DNA of 64,000 nucleotides from Heterostelium multicystogenum (taxonomy: Eukaryota > Evosea > Eumycetozoa > Acytosteliales > Acytosteliaceae). Numbering within the stretch: position 1 is the stretch's first letter; each line of letters begins with the position of its first letter. The translations under genes and the position numbers were made by a program. Below are positions 1-9,403 of the stretch, in pieces. Location: NCBI GenBank assembly GCA_003667245.1, contig RCNN01000020.1, positions 1-64,000 on the forward strand, written 5' to 3'. The notes below the pieces were generated by a model, which saw nothing but the letters and a program-made list of their open reading frames with translations, had not been told where the DNA came from and made no database searches.

Positions 1-372
1 CACCGGTGGCGAAGAAAATCAGGTCGCCGGTTTTGCAGGATTGTTTTCGGCTCACGTCCTGGGCGCGCATCACGATCAGCTCGCGGGTGGTACGTGGCAA
101 GGAGATGCCCGCCGCGTCACGGTAGACGAAACCGATCAAGCCACTGCAATCAAACCCGAGTCCGGCGTGTTGCCGCCCCAACGAATAAGGCGTGCCGACC
201 AGGCCCAGTGCACGAAAAAGCACGTCTTCGGCCGCAGGCGAGAAAACTTTGGGTGGCATAGGTGTTGAACACCGGCTTGGGCTTGACGGCCACGGGAGCA
301 GGCGGAGGGACACTTGCGCCTGAGCAGCGCGGCGCAAAAACGAGAAGAATTAGGCCGGGCCGAGGTCGACAT
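1..372 (-). CDS. NlpC/P60 family lipoprotein peptidase (partial, frameshifted)
   Basis: Probable cell-wall peptidase of the NlpC/P60 (C40) cysteine family, acting on peptidoglycan peptides from the periplasm. Seen: an N-terminus beginning MSTSAR followed by a hydrophobic stretch and a Cys in lipobox position, then the family hallmark FDCSGLIGFVYRDAAG, which holds the catalytic Cys, and the SLPRTTRELI segment. The C-terminal part with the catalytic His lies outside the window. At least two frame changes break the reading frame (around 345 and 170-200); they look like single-base errors because each piece matches the family when the frame is shifted. The start at 372 is chosen because it precedes the signal peptide. 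A paralogue lies just upstream on the same strand. Confidence 0.75.
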
Positions 373-519
373 GGGCAGAACAATCCTGATCTGGATGCGG
401 CTTTCGCTGCCGAACGTTGAAAAACAGAACGCGCAAGCCAAAGCTCGCGCGCGATCAATTTACAACAATGTCCAGGGATTCTAGCGCTTACACGTCAAAC
501 TTCAAGTATCACTTTAACT

Positions 520-1157
520 TTAACTTGCTGCGGTAACGGTAGTCGGGGCCATCGCCAGCGCGCGTTGGCTTCGATGAAGGTTTTTGCTCCAGTAGCTGTC
601 ACCCAGGTTGTCGACTCGCACACCAACCGCTGCGGCGGCTGCTGGAGTGGATAAACTGGTTTGTCGCCCAGGTAGAATACCGCGTGGCTTGACAACGACC
701 ACGGCCAGCCGTACTAAAAGAAAAGCAGATCACCGGGCTTGAGGTTGTCCGCGCGACCAACGGTGGCAGTCCACGTTGATCATTTCGCGGGTGGAACGCG
801 GCAGGTTCAATGCCGGCTTCCTCGCGAACAGGTAGCCGATGAAACCGCTGCAGTCGAAACCGGCTTCAGAGTGTACCGCCGAACGGTAACGGGTACCGAT
901 CAGGGACATGCCGCGCGACGAATGCTGTCGGCCAGAACGGGAAGCTGGTAAGGCTTGGCGCCGCGAAGGTCGGCGAGTTCTTTTTCAGGCGAGCTCTCTT
1001 CCTGAATAAACAGTGGGAAGACTGCGACCAACGATATTTTGCCTGGGACTGCTGTACTGGTTTTTGCTGCTCAGCCACGTTTTGAGTGTGGGTGGCGCAA
1101 CCAAACAACAGAGGTAACGAGTGCGAGAGGCACGAGGGGTGCGAAGCGATTTAGCAT
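520..1157 (-). CDS. NlpC/P60 family lipoprotein peptidase (frameshifted)
   Basis: Second C40-family peptidase in tandem with the one downstream, and probably also a periplasmic lipoprotein endopeptidase. Seen: start MLNRFAPLVP, a hydrophobic segment ending LLFGCA, which is a good lipobox, then GTRYRSAV and FDCSGFIGYLFA with the catalytic Cys. The C-terminus VRVDNLGDSYW..ALAMAP is typical of Pseudomonas members. The frame shifts near 1105, around 1000, around 800 and around 640-700. Length (about 212 codons) is normal for the family, so the gene is probably intact in the organism and damaged only in this sequence. The two copies are separated by about 150 bp and may be co-transcribed. Confidence 0.75.
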
Positions 1158-1374
1158 GGGCACGGACCGTGGCTGAAATGTGTAAAGAAGCCGAGACTAT
1201 GCCTTCTATCACATCGATTTGCAAATTCAATCGTGATCTATGTGACTTCTTGTTTGGACTATGACATCTAAGCCCCTTAACACCCTATGCCAGCCATTTG
1301 CTGGCCAAAACGGCCCAAACGCAGGTTTTCTGGCGCCTGTAATTTGCCGAAAGCCCCCGTTTTAAAAGGGCTGG

Positions 1375-2082
1375 CTACCAGCCCAGGGTTTCTTTGAGGA
1401 AGGAATAGTCAGCTTTGCGCTGGGCTTGCAAGGAAGCCTGGTCGAGCTGTTCGAGCAAAGTCGACACAGTGCGCTCATGCTGCGTGTACCGCGAGTGAGA
1501 ATAAAATGCCCGACTTCATCGGTCAGGTGCAACCCGCGGCGCGAAGCACGCAGTTGCAGGGCCCGCAGTTTGTCTCGTCGGACAAACGGGCGCATCTGGA
1601 AAATCAGCGCCAGGGTCAGCCGACTTCAAGTCCGCCAGCTTCACCGGCAGCTCACGTGGCGAGGTGGAGGCGGCAATCAACAAGCGCCGGCCGCTGTCAC
1701 GCAAGCGGTTGAACAGATGGAACAGTGCCTCTTCCCAATCTGCCCGCCCCCCACTGCCTGCAAATCGTCCAGGCAGAGACCAGTTCGTATTGTTCAAGGT
1801 TGTCGGGAGATTCTCGATACCGCGGTCCAGCAGCTCCGCCAGCGCAGGTACACCGCCGGTTCACCCATCTGTTCGAAGCGCAGGCAAGCGGCCTGTAACA
1901 AGTGGGTACGCCCCACGCCGTGCTTGCCCCAGAGGTAGATCAAGCTTTCGGTCCACCCGGCGTCGGCTTCGCAGAGCCGCTCGACATAGCCGAGTGCAGC
2001 GGCCATTGGCGCCTGGGTAGTATTGATAAAGGTGGCGTCGTCACGCAGACGCACCACCTAGGGGCAGCTGAATCGGTTTCAT
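1375..2082 (-). CDS. hda: DnaA regulatory inactivator Hda (frameshifted)
   Basis: Hda is an AAA+ protein related to DnaA domain III. With the DNA-loaded beta clamp it stimulates DnaA-ATP hydrolysis and limits re-initiation. Seen: N-terminal MKPIQLPL, where the QLPL part is the clamp-binding motif, then YVERLCEADAG, a Walker A region in LYLWGKHGVGRTHLLQAA (Gly-Lys form altered to GRT as usual in Hda), ADWEEALFHLFNRLRDSG, and the C-terminal KLRALQLRASRRGL and LTDEVGHFILTRGTRSM. About five frame changes are needed (near 2060, 1850, 1800, 1620 and 1475). Length, about 235 codons, equals the family. Start 2082 is chosen because the clamp motif must be at the N-terminus. Confidence 0.88.
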
Positions 2083-2263
2083 GCTGACTGAGACGGTTCC
2101 AATCGAACCGTTAGTGACCTCTGTGTAAAGTTTGCAAAGTTTATACCGTGAACGCCGGGCGCACAATGCAGCAGACCACAAGCAAAATCAAAGGTTGCGT
2201 TAACTTGTTGGATTTGGTGAGGAATGTTTGACGCAATGGCGAAACGCCAGAGCCGATAAATGA

Positions 2264-2288
2264 CAAACCCGGCCTTGAGCCGGGTTTG
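2264..2288 (-). terminator. intrinsic terminator after the PerM-like gene
   Basis: A 10-bp perfect stem (CAAACCCGGC / GCCGGGTTTG) with a 5-base loop lies 11 bases past the stop of the AI-2E family gene and before hda on the minus strand. The T-run is short, so efficiency is uncertain. Confidence 0.6.
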
Positions 2289-2299
2289 TGATGCTGCGG

Positions 2300-3380
2300 T
2301 TATAACTCCGGTTCGTCGGTTCCGGCGTACATGTCCGAGTCCTTGTACAAGTCGTGCACATGGCGCACCAGCACCATGATCACCGCCGCCACCGGCAGCG
2401 CCAGCAGGATGCCGGTAAAGCCGACAGCTCGCCGCCCGCCAGGATCGCAAAGATCACCGCCACCGGGTGCAGGCCCGATCCGTCGCCCACCCAGCAAATG
2501 GCGTCAGCACCATGCCTTCCAGGGCCTGGCCGACCATGAACACCCGCGACAATCCCGAGCATCGGGTACAGGTCGCCGTGGCCTGGAACAACCCGGCCAC
2601 CAGCGCCGCACCGATACCAATCACGAAGCCCATATAAGGCACGATGGCTGCCAGGCCGGCGATCAGGCCGATCAACAGCCCCAGTTCCAGGCCGATCGCC
2701 ATCAACCCCGCCGCGTAGATGAATCCCAGCGCCAGCATCACCAGCAACTGGCCACGGACGAAGGCGCCGAGCACCTCATGACCTCCTCGGCCAGGGAGAC
2801 AATGCGCTCCTCACGGTCGCGCGGCAGCAGGCCGCGATCTTGGCCATCATGATGTCCCAGTCCCCGCAGCAGGTAGAAACGCCACGACCGGGATCAGCAC
2901 CAGGTTGGTCAGCCCAGCCAATCAGCGCCAGGCTCGACGCCGTCGCCTGGCTCAGCACCACGCCGACAATGTCGGTGGTCTGGCCCATGTGCTCGCTGAT
3001 GGCGGCCTTGACCTTGTTTCGAACTTCCAGAAGCCGTCTGCCAGCCCCAGCTTTGGCCTGCGCCCACGGCATGGCCGTGTGTTGCAGCCAGTCGAGCATC
3101 TGCGGCGCCAGCTCATAGAGCTTGAACAGCTGCTTGGCCAACATCGGCACCAGCACCAGGACCAGCGCCGTGATGATCAAGGTGAACAACGCAAACCACC
3201 GCCACCACGCCCCAGGTACGTGACAGGCCGAGCTTTTCCAGGCGATCCACCACCGGATTCGAACAGGTAGGCCAGCAGTAACGCGACCAGGAACGGCGTC
3301 AGGATCGAATGCAGCAGGAACACAAAAACGCACAGCAGGACAATCCCGCCAAGCCACACCCAACGACGCGTATCCGCCAT
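2300..3380 (-). CDS. AI-2E family transporter / PerM-like permease (frameshifted)
   Basis: Polytopic inner-membrane protein of the AI-2E transporter (UPF0118, PerM/YdiK) family. The substrate in Pseudomonas is not established. Seen: start MADTRRWVWLGGIVLL, hydrophobic segments such as LTPFLVALLLAYLF, FTLIITALVLVLVP, MLALGFIYAAGLMAIG and ELGLLIGLIAGLAAIVP, and a family-typical loop GQLLVMLALGF. The tail is YAGTDEPEL. At least six indels split the gene. Full length (about 360 aa) is normal. It sits between hda and a DUF2066 gene, the order I remember from other pseudomonads, with a terminator downstream. Confidence 0.82.
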
Positions 3381-3432
3381 AAACCACCCCTCTGTTATTT
3401 GCTTCCTGCTTCTATATAAGAAGGAAGAACAC

Positions 3433-4477
3433 TTACCAATGAAAACGTAGCTGCGGCGTCGGCTCGACCGGTGCCGGTTGCGCGCCTTCTACCACCGGCT
3501 GCGGAGCCGGAGCTTCACCTGCCGGGATTTCCTGCAACTTGGCCAGGCTCAACTGGGTGCGCAGCTGCTCGGCGCTGCCATTCACCCGATAAACGATGCG
3601 AGTGCCGTCCACGCGCACTGGCTGGGCACCGAACGGTTTCCAGCAGATGGCCGAGGGCGGCGTAATGCTCGAGATTCATGCCCTGCACTTCCAGCAACTG
3701 ATCACTGGTGGCAGCGCCGGCCTTGACCGCAAAGCGTGGTGCCAGGCGTTCGCTGACGGCCAGCAGCACGGCGTCCAGCCAATGCGGCAGTATCAGTGCC
3801 GGTGCGGTGCCCTGCTCGCTTTTATCCCCCAGCCACAGGCGCCATTTGGCCGACCATTGGCCGCCGTCTTCGCGAGCATGCACCGCCAGCAAGGCATCGG
3901 CACCATAACGCTCGGACGCGGCGCGCAGCGGTGTGGGCGTCAGGGCTTTCAAGATTCGGGGCGGTGGCGACGATCTGTTCGTCCAGGTCACCCAATGGCA
4001 GACGCAGCGGGCAAACCACGGTGCTGGGCCGCGCGGCGCAGCGGCTGGGCGACGGCCTGGCCATCACCGACCAGGCTGCTGCCTCCACGGAGTCGTTCAG
4101 CCACCAACCGAGGATCGATGGCCGATTGCTGCCCCACAGCGGCCAGCCCGCGCCACGCAACGCGCGGTCGGTGCTGACCGGGTCGAAATCCACCTGCAGG
4201 CTTTCCGGCGGGCCGGCGTCGTAGCCATACTGACTGATGATTTGTTGCGGGTCTTTGCGGATCGCCGCCAGGCCCGGGCCATCGCGCGGCCTTTGGCGTC
4301 GCCGGTCAGGCGGATCACCAGGGTTTGCAGGGCACGCTGGGTCGCCTGGTCGCGCTCCTGAGGAGACTGGCTGCTGACCGGCTCCAGCACCTGATAAGAA
4401 CCATTGAGGGTTTCGGCATGACTCGCCAGGCTGACCAACGACAAGCAGCCCACAAAAAAATATTTACTCAGACCCAT
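3433..4477 (-). CDS. DUF2066 domain-containing exported protein (frameshifted)
   Basis: Exported protein of unknown function carrying DUF2066. Seen: N-terminal signal peptide MGLSKYFFVGCLSLVSLASHAE, then the family-typical start of the domain with YQVLEPVSSQSPQERDQA and TLVIRLTGD. The C-terminus shows RVDGTRIVYRVNGSAEQL. Three or more frame changes (near 4270, 4180-4010, 3960 and 3610) interrupt it. An in-frame upstream ATG would add 32 residues, but the signal peptide begins at 4477, so I prefer that start. The gene is divergent from purM, as I recall for PA0946/PA0945 in P. aeruginosa. Confidence 0.8.
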
Positions 4478-4837
4478 GAAAGAAGATTCCCGAACGGCAA
4501 ATAAGCGGTTGGAACAGACCGCGTGAACACTGTTGAGCAAGGCTGTGACCACAGCGACCGGCAAAACATTCACAGGGTCTCGGCAAGTTTTTGTACTGTC
4601 ATAACGATAGCGAGTTAAAGGCTATACCTTAATAGGGCCTGTGACCGACTCGATTAGCGATTTTTTTTAACAGCTATTGCCCCTGCCCGTCGGCCCGAGG
4701 ATGGCCGCTGCCCCTCAAGCCTGATAAAATCGCGCGCCTTCGCAGACCGTCAATGGCAGGCCGTGCTGAAACTTCAGGTTTCGGTACACCCGCCGCACTC
4801 GGTCGTTACCCCTGAATCCCCCCTAAAGGCCTGGATC
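4478..4837. other. divergent intergenic region before purM
   Basis: About 360 bases without a supported gene between the DUF2066 gene and purM. It contains a T-run at 4661-4667 and a possible -10 element TAAAAT at 4725-4730 without a convincing -35. I see no clear operator or riboswitch. Confidence 0.5.
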
Positions 4838-5896
4838 ATGAGCAAGCAACCCTCCCTGAGCTACAAGGACGCCGGTGTAGACATCGACGCCGGTGAAGCA
4901 TTGGTCGAACGCATCAAGAGCGTCGCCAAGCGCACTGCGCGCCCCGAAGTCATGGGCGGCCTGGGCGGTTTTGGCGCCCTCTGCGAGATCCCGGCCGGCT
5001 ACAAGCAGCCTGTATTGGTCTCCGGCACCGACGGTGTAGGCACCAAGCTGCGCCTGGCACTGAACCTGAACAAGCACGACAGCATCGGCATCGACCTGGT
5101 TGCCATGTGCGTGAACGACCTGGTGGTGTGTGGCGCCGAGCCGCTGTTCTTCCTTGACTACTATGCCACCGGCAAGCTCAACGTCGAGACCGCTACCCAG
5201 GTGGTCACCGGCATTGGCGCTGGCTGCGAACTGTCCGGCTGCTCCCTGGTCGGCGGCGAAACCGCTGAAATGCCAGGCATGTACGAAGGCGAAGACTACG
5301 ACCTGGCCGGTTTCTGCGTCGGCGTTGTCGAAAAATCCGAAATCATCGACGGCTCCAAGGTGGCTGCCGGTGACGCCCTGCTGGCCCTGCCATCGTCCGG
5401 CCCGCACTCCAACGGCTACTCGCTGATCCGCAAGATCATCGAAGTGTCCGGCGCCGACATCGAAACCATCCAGCTCGACGGCAAGCCCTTGACCGACCTG
5501 CTGATGGCCCCGACCCGCATCTACGTGAAGCCGTTGCTCAAGCTGATCAAGGACACCGGCGCGGTCAAGGCCATGGCCCACATCACCGGTGGCGGCCTGC
5601 TGGACAACATCCCGCGCGTACTGCCTGAAGGCGCCCAGGCGATTGTCGACGTGGCCAGCTGGCAGCGCCCGGCAGTCTTCGACTGGCTGCAAGAGAAAGG
5701 CAACGTCAACGAAACCGAGATGCACCGCGTGCTGAACTGCGGCGTGGGCATGGTCATCTGCGTGGCTCAAGAGCACGTTGAAAGCGCGCTGAACGTATTG
5801 CGTGAAGCCGGCGAACAGCCTTGGGTCATCGGCCAGATCGCTACCGCCCCTGAAGGCGCGGCTCAGGTTGAACTGAAGAACCTTAAGGCGCACTGA
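4838..5896 (+). CDS. purM: phosphoribosylformylglycinamidine cyclo-ligase (AIR synthetase)
   Basis: Catalyses ATP-dependent closure of FGAM to aminoimidazole ribotide, step five of de novo purine synthesis, in the cytoplasm. Seen: intact 352-aa protein with [12 protein letters not shown] at the N-terminus, the glycine-rich [12 protein letters not shown] near residue 62, [28 protein letters not shown] and [16 protein letters not shown]. The open frame extends upstream to 4763, but [13 protein letters not shown] at 4838 matches the family start. It overlaps purN by one base (TGATG), so the two are translationally coupled in one operon. No frame errors are apparent here. Confidence 0.97.
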   Translation: MSKQPSLSYKDAGVDIDAGEALVERIKSVAKRTARPEVMGGLGGFGALCEIPAGYKQPVLVSGTDGVGTKLRLALNLNKHDSIGIDLVAMCVNDLVVCGAEPLFFLDYYATGKLNVETATQVVTGIGAGCELSGCSLVGGETAEMPGMYEGEDYDLAGFCVGVVEKSEIIDGSKVAAGDALLALPSSGPHSNGYSLIRKIIEVSGADIETIQLDGKPLTDLLMAPTRIYVKPLLKLIKDTGAVKAMAHITGGGLLDNIPRVLPEGAQAIVDVASWQRPAVFDWLQEKGNVNETEMHRVLNCGVGMVICVAQEHVESALNVLREAGEQPWVIGQIATAPEGAAQVELKNLKAH

Positions 5897-6546
5897 TGCC
5901 TGCAACCTGTGATGTCGTGGTGCTGCTCTCCGGCACCGGCAGTAACTTGCAGGCCCTGATCGACAGCACGCGCGCCGGCGACAGCCCGGTGCGCATCGCT
6001 GCGGTGATTTCCAACCGCAGCGACGCCTACGGCCTGCAACGCGCCAGGGACGCAGGTATCGACACCCGCTCCCTGGATCACAAGGCTTTCGAAGGCCGCG
6101 AGGCCTTCGACAGCGCCTTGATCAAACTGATCGACGCCTTCAACCCCAAACTCGTGGTACTGGCCGGCTTCATGCGCATTCTCAGCGCTGACTTCGTGCG
6201 TCACTACAACGGGCGTCTGCTGAATATCCACCCGTCCCTGCTGCCAAAATACAAAGGGTTACACACCCACCAGCGTGCCCTGGAGGCCGGCGACACCGAG
6301 CACGGCTGCAGCGTGCACTTTGTCACCGAGGAACTCGATGGCGGGCCTCTGGTCGTACAGGCAGTAGTTCCGGTAGAGTCTGCGGACTCTGCGCAGACGC
6401 TTGCGCAACGGGTTCACGCCCAGGAACACAGGATTTACCCGCTGGCTGTTCGCTGGTTCGCTGAGGGACGGTTGATTCTTGGCGACCACGGTGCATTATT
6501 GGACGGTCAGTTACTTGCGGCCAGCGGCCACTTGATTCGAACCTAG
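5896..6546 (+). CDS. purN: phosphoribosylglycinamide formyltransferase
   Basis: Transfers a formyl group from 10-formyl-THF to GAR in purine synthesis. Seen: VVLLSGTGSNLQALID near the N-terminus, AGFMRILSADFV with the substrate loop, then LLNIHPSLLPKYKG, including the conserved N-x-H-P, and HTHQRALEAGDTEHGCSVHFV with the catalytic Asp region. The 216-aa length is normal. The start codon overlaps the purM stop. The gene is intact. Confidence 0.96.
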   Translation: MPATCDVVVLLSGTGSNLQALIDSTRAGDSPVRIAAVISNRSDAYGLQRARDAGIDTRSLDHKAFEGREAFDSALIKLIDAFNPKLVVLAGFMRILSADFVRHYNGRLLNIHPSLLPKYKGLHTHQRALEAGDTEHGCSVHFVTEELDGGPLVVQAVVPVESADSAQTLAQRVHAQEHRIYPLAVRWFAEGRLILGDHGALLDGQLLAASGHLIRT

Positions 6547-6554
6547 GAGACTTT

Positions 6555-7269
6555 ATGCGTCGCGCCCTGCTCTTCGCTTTTGCGCTGTTCGCCTTGCCTG
6601 CCGTGCAAGCGGCAGACCTTCACCCTTTCTCCGCCAGCTACACCGCCGACTGGAAACAGTTGCCCATGAGTGGTTCGGCAGAACGCAGCCTGACCAAGAA
6701 TGACAACGGCAGCTGGACCTTGAATTTCAAGGCTTCCATGATGATCGCCAGCCTGACTGAAACCAGCGTGAATCCGCTTCGACAAAGACGCCCTGCAACC
6801 GGTGAGCTACACCTTCGAACGCGGTGGCCTGGGCAAGACGAAGAAGATCAACCTCGACTTCGATCAGACGGCCAAGAAAGTCACCGGCTTTGAAAACAAG
6901 GACCCGGTCAACGTGGCCCTTCAAAGCGGCATGCTCGACAAGTCGACCTACCAGCTGGCATTGCAGCGCGATGTGGCAGCCGGCAAGAAAAGCATGAGCT
7001 ACAACGTCGTCGAAGGCACTGATGTCGATACCTACGACTTCCGCGTGATCGGCCCGGAAAAGGTCCAGACCAAAGCCGGCTCCATCGATGCGATCAAGGT
7101 CGAGCGCGTGCGTGACCCGACTCAAAGCAAGCGCATTACCCAAATGTGGTTTGCCAAGGACTGGGGCGGCATCCTGGTTGCCCTGCGCCAGGTCGAGACT
7201 GACGGCAAGGAATACAACATCATGCTGCAAGACGGTACCGTTGACGGCAAGGCTGTCAAAGGCAGCTGA
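6555..7269 (+). CDS. DUF3108 domain-containing periplasmic protein (frameshifted)
   Basis: Exported protein of unknown function with DUF3108. Seen: cleavable signal peptide ending PAVQAAD, then HPFSASYTADWKQLPMSG, typical of the domain start. After one indel region at about 6768-6785 the frame resumes with SYTFERGGLGKTKKINLDFD and ends RQVETDGKEYNIMLQDG. Downstream of purN by only 8 bases with an AGGAG-type RBS, so likely in the purMN transcript, which ends at the terminator near 7300. The break is a small net base change in an otherwise conserved reading frame. Confidence 0.82.
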
Positions 7270-7287
7270 TCCTCTGCGCAATGAAAG

Positions 7288-7314
7288 AGCCTCGCGTACG
7301 CGGGGCTTTTTTTC
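7288..7314 (+). terminator. intrinsic terminator of the purM-purN-DUF3108 operon
   Basis: Stem AGCCTCGCG / CGCGGGGCT with one G-U pair and a 2-base loop, followed by seven T. It begins 18 bases after the DUF3108 stop codon. Confidence 0.85.
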
Positions 7315-7522
7315 GCCTGTCGCCTGACGCCAACATGAAACTTTTGTCATAAAACTCAGCGCCCTGCGACGCAATGTCGCGGTTTCCGTGGGCTCGCGGG
7401 ATTACTCCAGTTTCTGTAAAGGTGTGTTGCAATTCCTGGTTATTTACTTAGCAAGCTAACAAACCATATAACAAAGGCCTGCGACGCCTTGCCGCAGATC
7501 AACCAGAGATTGGAGCAAGCAG

Positions 7523-7711
7523 ATGACTGTAAAAGTAACTGAACGCGACGATGAACATATGTCCCACGAAGCAGTAGCCCACGGGATTCACATCTGGGAT
7601 GTACACCAGCAAGACCTGCTGGTCGGCATGTTTCACGACGAGGCCGAAGCTCATAATTATAAAAACGAGCTCGAGACCCTTGAGATGAAACGCCAGGCGC
7701 AAAGCTCCTGA
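7523..7711 (+). CDS. conserved small hypothetical protein (62 aa)
   Basis: I do not recognise a named family. Seen: 62 aa, soluble and acidic, rich in His, Glu and Asp, with a central stretch GIHIWDVHQQDLLVGMFHDE that looks like a short beta-hairpin motif and a charged helical tail. A GGAG-type RBS sits eight bases before the ATG (GGAGCAAGCAG). It is isolated between two terminators, so it has its own promoter and transcript. Codon use matches the neighbours. Real rather than shadow because of the RBS, the flanking terminators and the protein-like composition. Confidence 0.72.
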   Translation: MTVKVTERDDEHMSHEAVAHGIHIWDVHQQDLLVGMFHDEAEAHNYKNELETLEMKRQAQSS

Positions 7712-7762
7712 AACTCTGAAATCCTGTAGATAACCAGCCCCACGCAGCTGGAGTGTCTATAA

Positions 7763-7798
7763 ACACAAACCCCGCCTTTTGAGCGGGGTTTGTGTTTT
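7763..7798. terminator. bidirectional intrinsic terminator
   Basis: Stem ACACAAACCCCGC / GCGGGGTTTGTGT with a 7-base loop. It follows the 62-aa gene and faces the DUF2058 gene on the other strand. Confidence 0.8.
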
Positions 7799-7833
7799 GG
7801 GGGTTGGGGGTTGGGGGTTGGGATTTTGGGGGC
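7799..7833 (+). repeat. G-rich tandem repeat (potential G-quadruplex)
   Basis: Runs of five G separated by TT (three successive GGGGGTT units, then GGG, ATTTT and GGGGG). Four or more G-tracts of at least three with very short loops meet the usual G4 pattern. It lies just after the terminator of the 62-aa gene. Confidence 0.7.
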
Positions 7834-7890
7834 GCTTCGCGCCCCAGCGGGAGCAAGCTCCCTCGCCACAGCAAGCTCCCTCGCCACAAT
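7830..7890. repeat. REP-like element with an 18-bp tandem duplication
   Basis: A GGGGCGC-TTC-GCGCCCC hairpin, followed by GCGGGAGCAAGCTCCC, a typical fluorescens-group REP core. The 18-mer GCAAGCTCCCTCGCCACA is present twice in perfect tandem at 7853-7870 and 7871-7888. Confidence 0.75.
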
Positions 7891-7906
7891 GTGTGTTTCT
7901 AACGCA

Positions 7907-8452
7907 TTACCACATCAGGTCGTCAGGGATCTGGTAGGCGGCGTACGGATCATCCTCATCCGGCACCTGGCTTTCGGTCAGCACGTTCATCTGGACGATG
8001 CGCTCCGGCGCCCGCTCCTGGATCTTCAGCGCGGCTTCGCGCGGGATCACCTCGTAACCGCCACCGTGATGCACGATCGCCAGGGAGCCGTTGCTCAGCT
8101 TGTTACGCATCAGCGTGTTGACCGACAGGCGCTTGACCTTCTTGTCATCCACGAAGTTGTAGTAGTCCTCGGTGGTCAGCTTGGGCAGGCGCGAGGTTTC
8201 GATCAATTGCTTGACCTGCGCAACGCGGGCCTTGGCCTCGGCCTTTTCTTGCTGCTGACGGTTCAGCTCCTGGTCGCGCTTGACCTTCTCGGCATGCGCC
8301 TGGATGGCCAGGCGCGCCTGGCTGTCGTCCGCTTCGGCCTGGCCTTTATGCACCAGGCGCTGCTGTTTCTGTTTCTCTTTGCCGACCTGCTTGGCCTGCT
8401 TTTGGTTGACCAGGCCTGCTTTGAGCAACTGGTCGCGAAGGGAAATGCTCAT
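7907..8452 (-). CDS. DUF2058 domain-containing protein (YaiL family)
   Basis: Cytoplasmic nucleoprotein-like protein of unknown function. Seen: intact 181 aa starting MSISLRDQLLKAGLVNQKQAK, followed by a very Lys/Gln/Arg-rich coiled-coil-like segment (residues about 15-90), then the conserved domain with YYNFVDDKKVKRLSVN and the C-terminal DEDDPYAAYQIPDDLMW. Length and motif order match the YaiL/DUF2058 family. It lies 25 bases downstream of mazG on the same strand and may be in its operon. Confidence 0.9.
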   Translation of the reverse strand: MSISLRDQLLKAGLVNQKQAKQVGKEKQKQQRLVHKGQAEADDSQARLAIQAHAEKVKRDQELNRQQQEKAEAKARVAQVKQLIETSRLPKLTTEDYYNFVDDKKVKRLSVNTLMRNKLSNGSLAIVHHGGGYEVIPREAALKIQERAPERIVQMNVLTESQVPDEDDPYAAYQIPDDLMW

Positions 8453-8477
8453 GGTGCTTACTCACTTGGGCAACGGC

Positions 8478-9311
8478 TCAGCCGCAGCTGGACAGATTCT
8501 TTTCCTGGCGTTTGGCTTCGCCCCACAGGGCGTCCAACTCTTCGAGGGTGCAATCTTCTATGGGACGGTGGGTCTCGCGCAATGCCTGTTCGATAAATCG
8601 GAAACGTCGTTCGAATTTAGCGTTGGCTAAACGCAAGGCTGCTTCCGGGTCGACCTGGAGGTGACGGGCCAGGTTGACCGCCGCAAACAGCAGGTCACCT
8701 ACTTCATCGGCGATGGCGGCCGGGTCGTTATCGGCCATGGCTTCGAGCACTTCATCCAGCTCTTCGCGCACGTTATCCACCACGGGCAACGCGGCCGGCC
8801 AGTCGAAACCCACCTGCCCGGCGCGCTTTTGCAATTTGGCGGCGCGGGACAGCGCCGGCAAGGCCGTGGGTACATCGTCCAGCAAGGACAGTTGCTCCGG
8901 TGCGTCGGATTTTTCCGCACGCTCCTCGGCCTTTATTTCTTCCCAACGCTGCTTGACCTGCTCTTCGCTCAGCTGCGGAATATCCAGCGGCGCGTACAAG
9001 TCTCCCGTGGGAAACACATGCGGGTGACGGCGAATCAACTTGCGGGTAATGCTGTCGATCACTCCGGCGAATTCGAAGCGCCCTTCTTCCCGCGCCAGCT
9101 GGCTGTAATACACCACCTGGAACAACAGGTCGCCCAACTCACCTTGCAGGTGATCAAAATCCCCGCGCTCGATCGCATCGGCGACTTCGTAGGCTTCTTC
9201 CAGGGTGTGGGGGACGATGGTGGCGTAGGTTTGCTTGATGTCCCACGGGCAACCGTATTGCGGGTCGCGCAGGCGGTTCATCAGGTGCAGCAGGTCTTCA
9301 AGTGAATACAT
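8478..9311 (-). CDS. mazG: nucleoside triphosphate pyrophosphohydrolase MazG
   Basis: Hydrolyses NTPs to NMP and PPi, cleaning up aberrant nucleotides and, in E. coli, modulating ppGpp. Seen: 277 aa with two MazG repeats, the first with TLEEAYEVADAIERGD and LQGELGDLLFQVV, the second with REELDEVLEAMADND and EVGDLLFAAVNLARH. The E-x-x-E...E-x-x-D metal-binding pattern is present in both. The open frame extends upstream to 9377, but MYSLEDLLHLMNRLRDP at 9311 is the family start. It lies downstream of relA, an interesting functional neighbour. Intact. Confidence 0.94.
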   Translation of the reverse strand: MYSLEDLLHLMNRLRDPQYGCPWDIKQTYATIVPHTLEEAYEVADAIERGDFDHLQGELGDLLFQVVYYSQLAREEGRFEFAGVIDSITRKLIRRHPHVFPTGDLYAPLDIPQLSEEQVKQRWEEIKAEERAEKSDAPEQLSLLDDVPTALPALSRAAKLQKRAGQVGFDWPAALPVVDNVREELDEVLEAMADNDPAAIADEVGDLLFAAVNLARHLQVDPEAALRLANAKFERRFRFIEQALRETHRPIEDCTLEELDALWGEAKRQEKNLSSCG

Positions 9312-9350
9312 CAGTCTCTTTCCGCAGAAGTGGGAACGCTGAGGATCAAA

Positions 9351-9378
9351 TGTGGGAGCGGGCTTGCTCGCTCCCACA
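9351..9378. repeat. REP element between relA and mazG
   Basis: Imperfect palindrome TGTGGGAGCG..CGCTCCCACA of the fluorescens-group REP type in the 92-base gap between the two genes. Confidence 0.75.
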
Positions 9379-9403
9379 GTTCAGTCCGCGCTCATCCAGC
9401 TAC

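Noticed and set aside
4823..5905. 360-codon open frame on the minus strand opposite purM
   Set aside because: Shadow of purM; repetitive Ala/Gly/Asp/Val-rich product without motifs.
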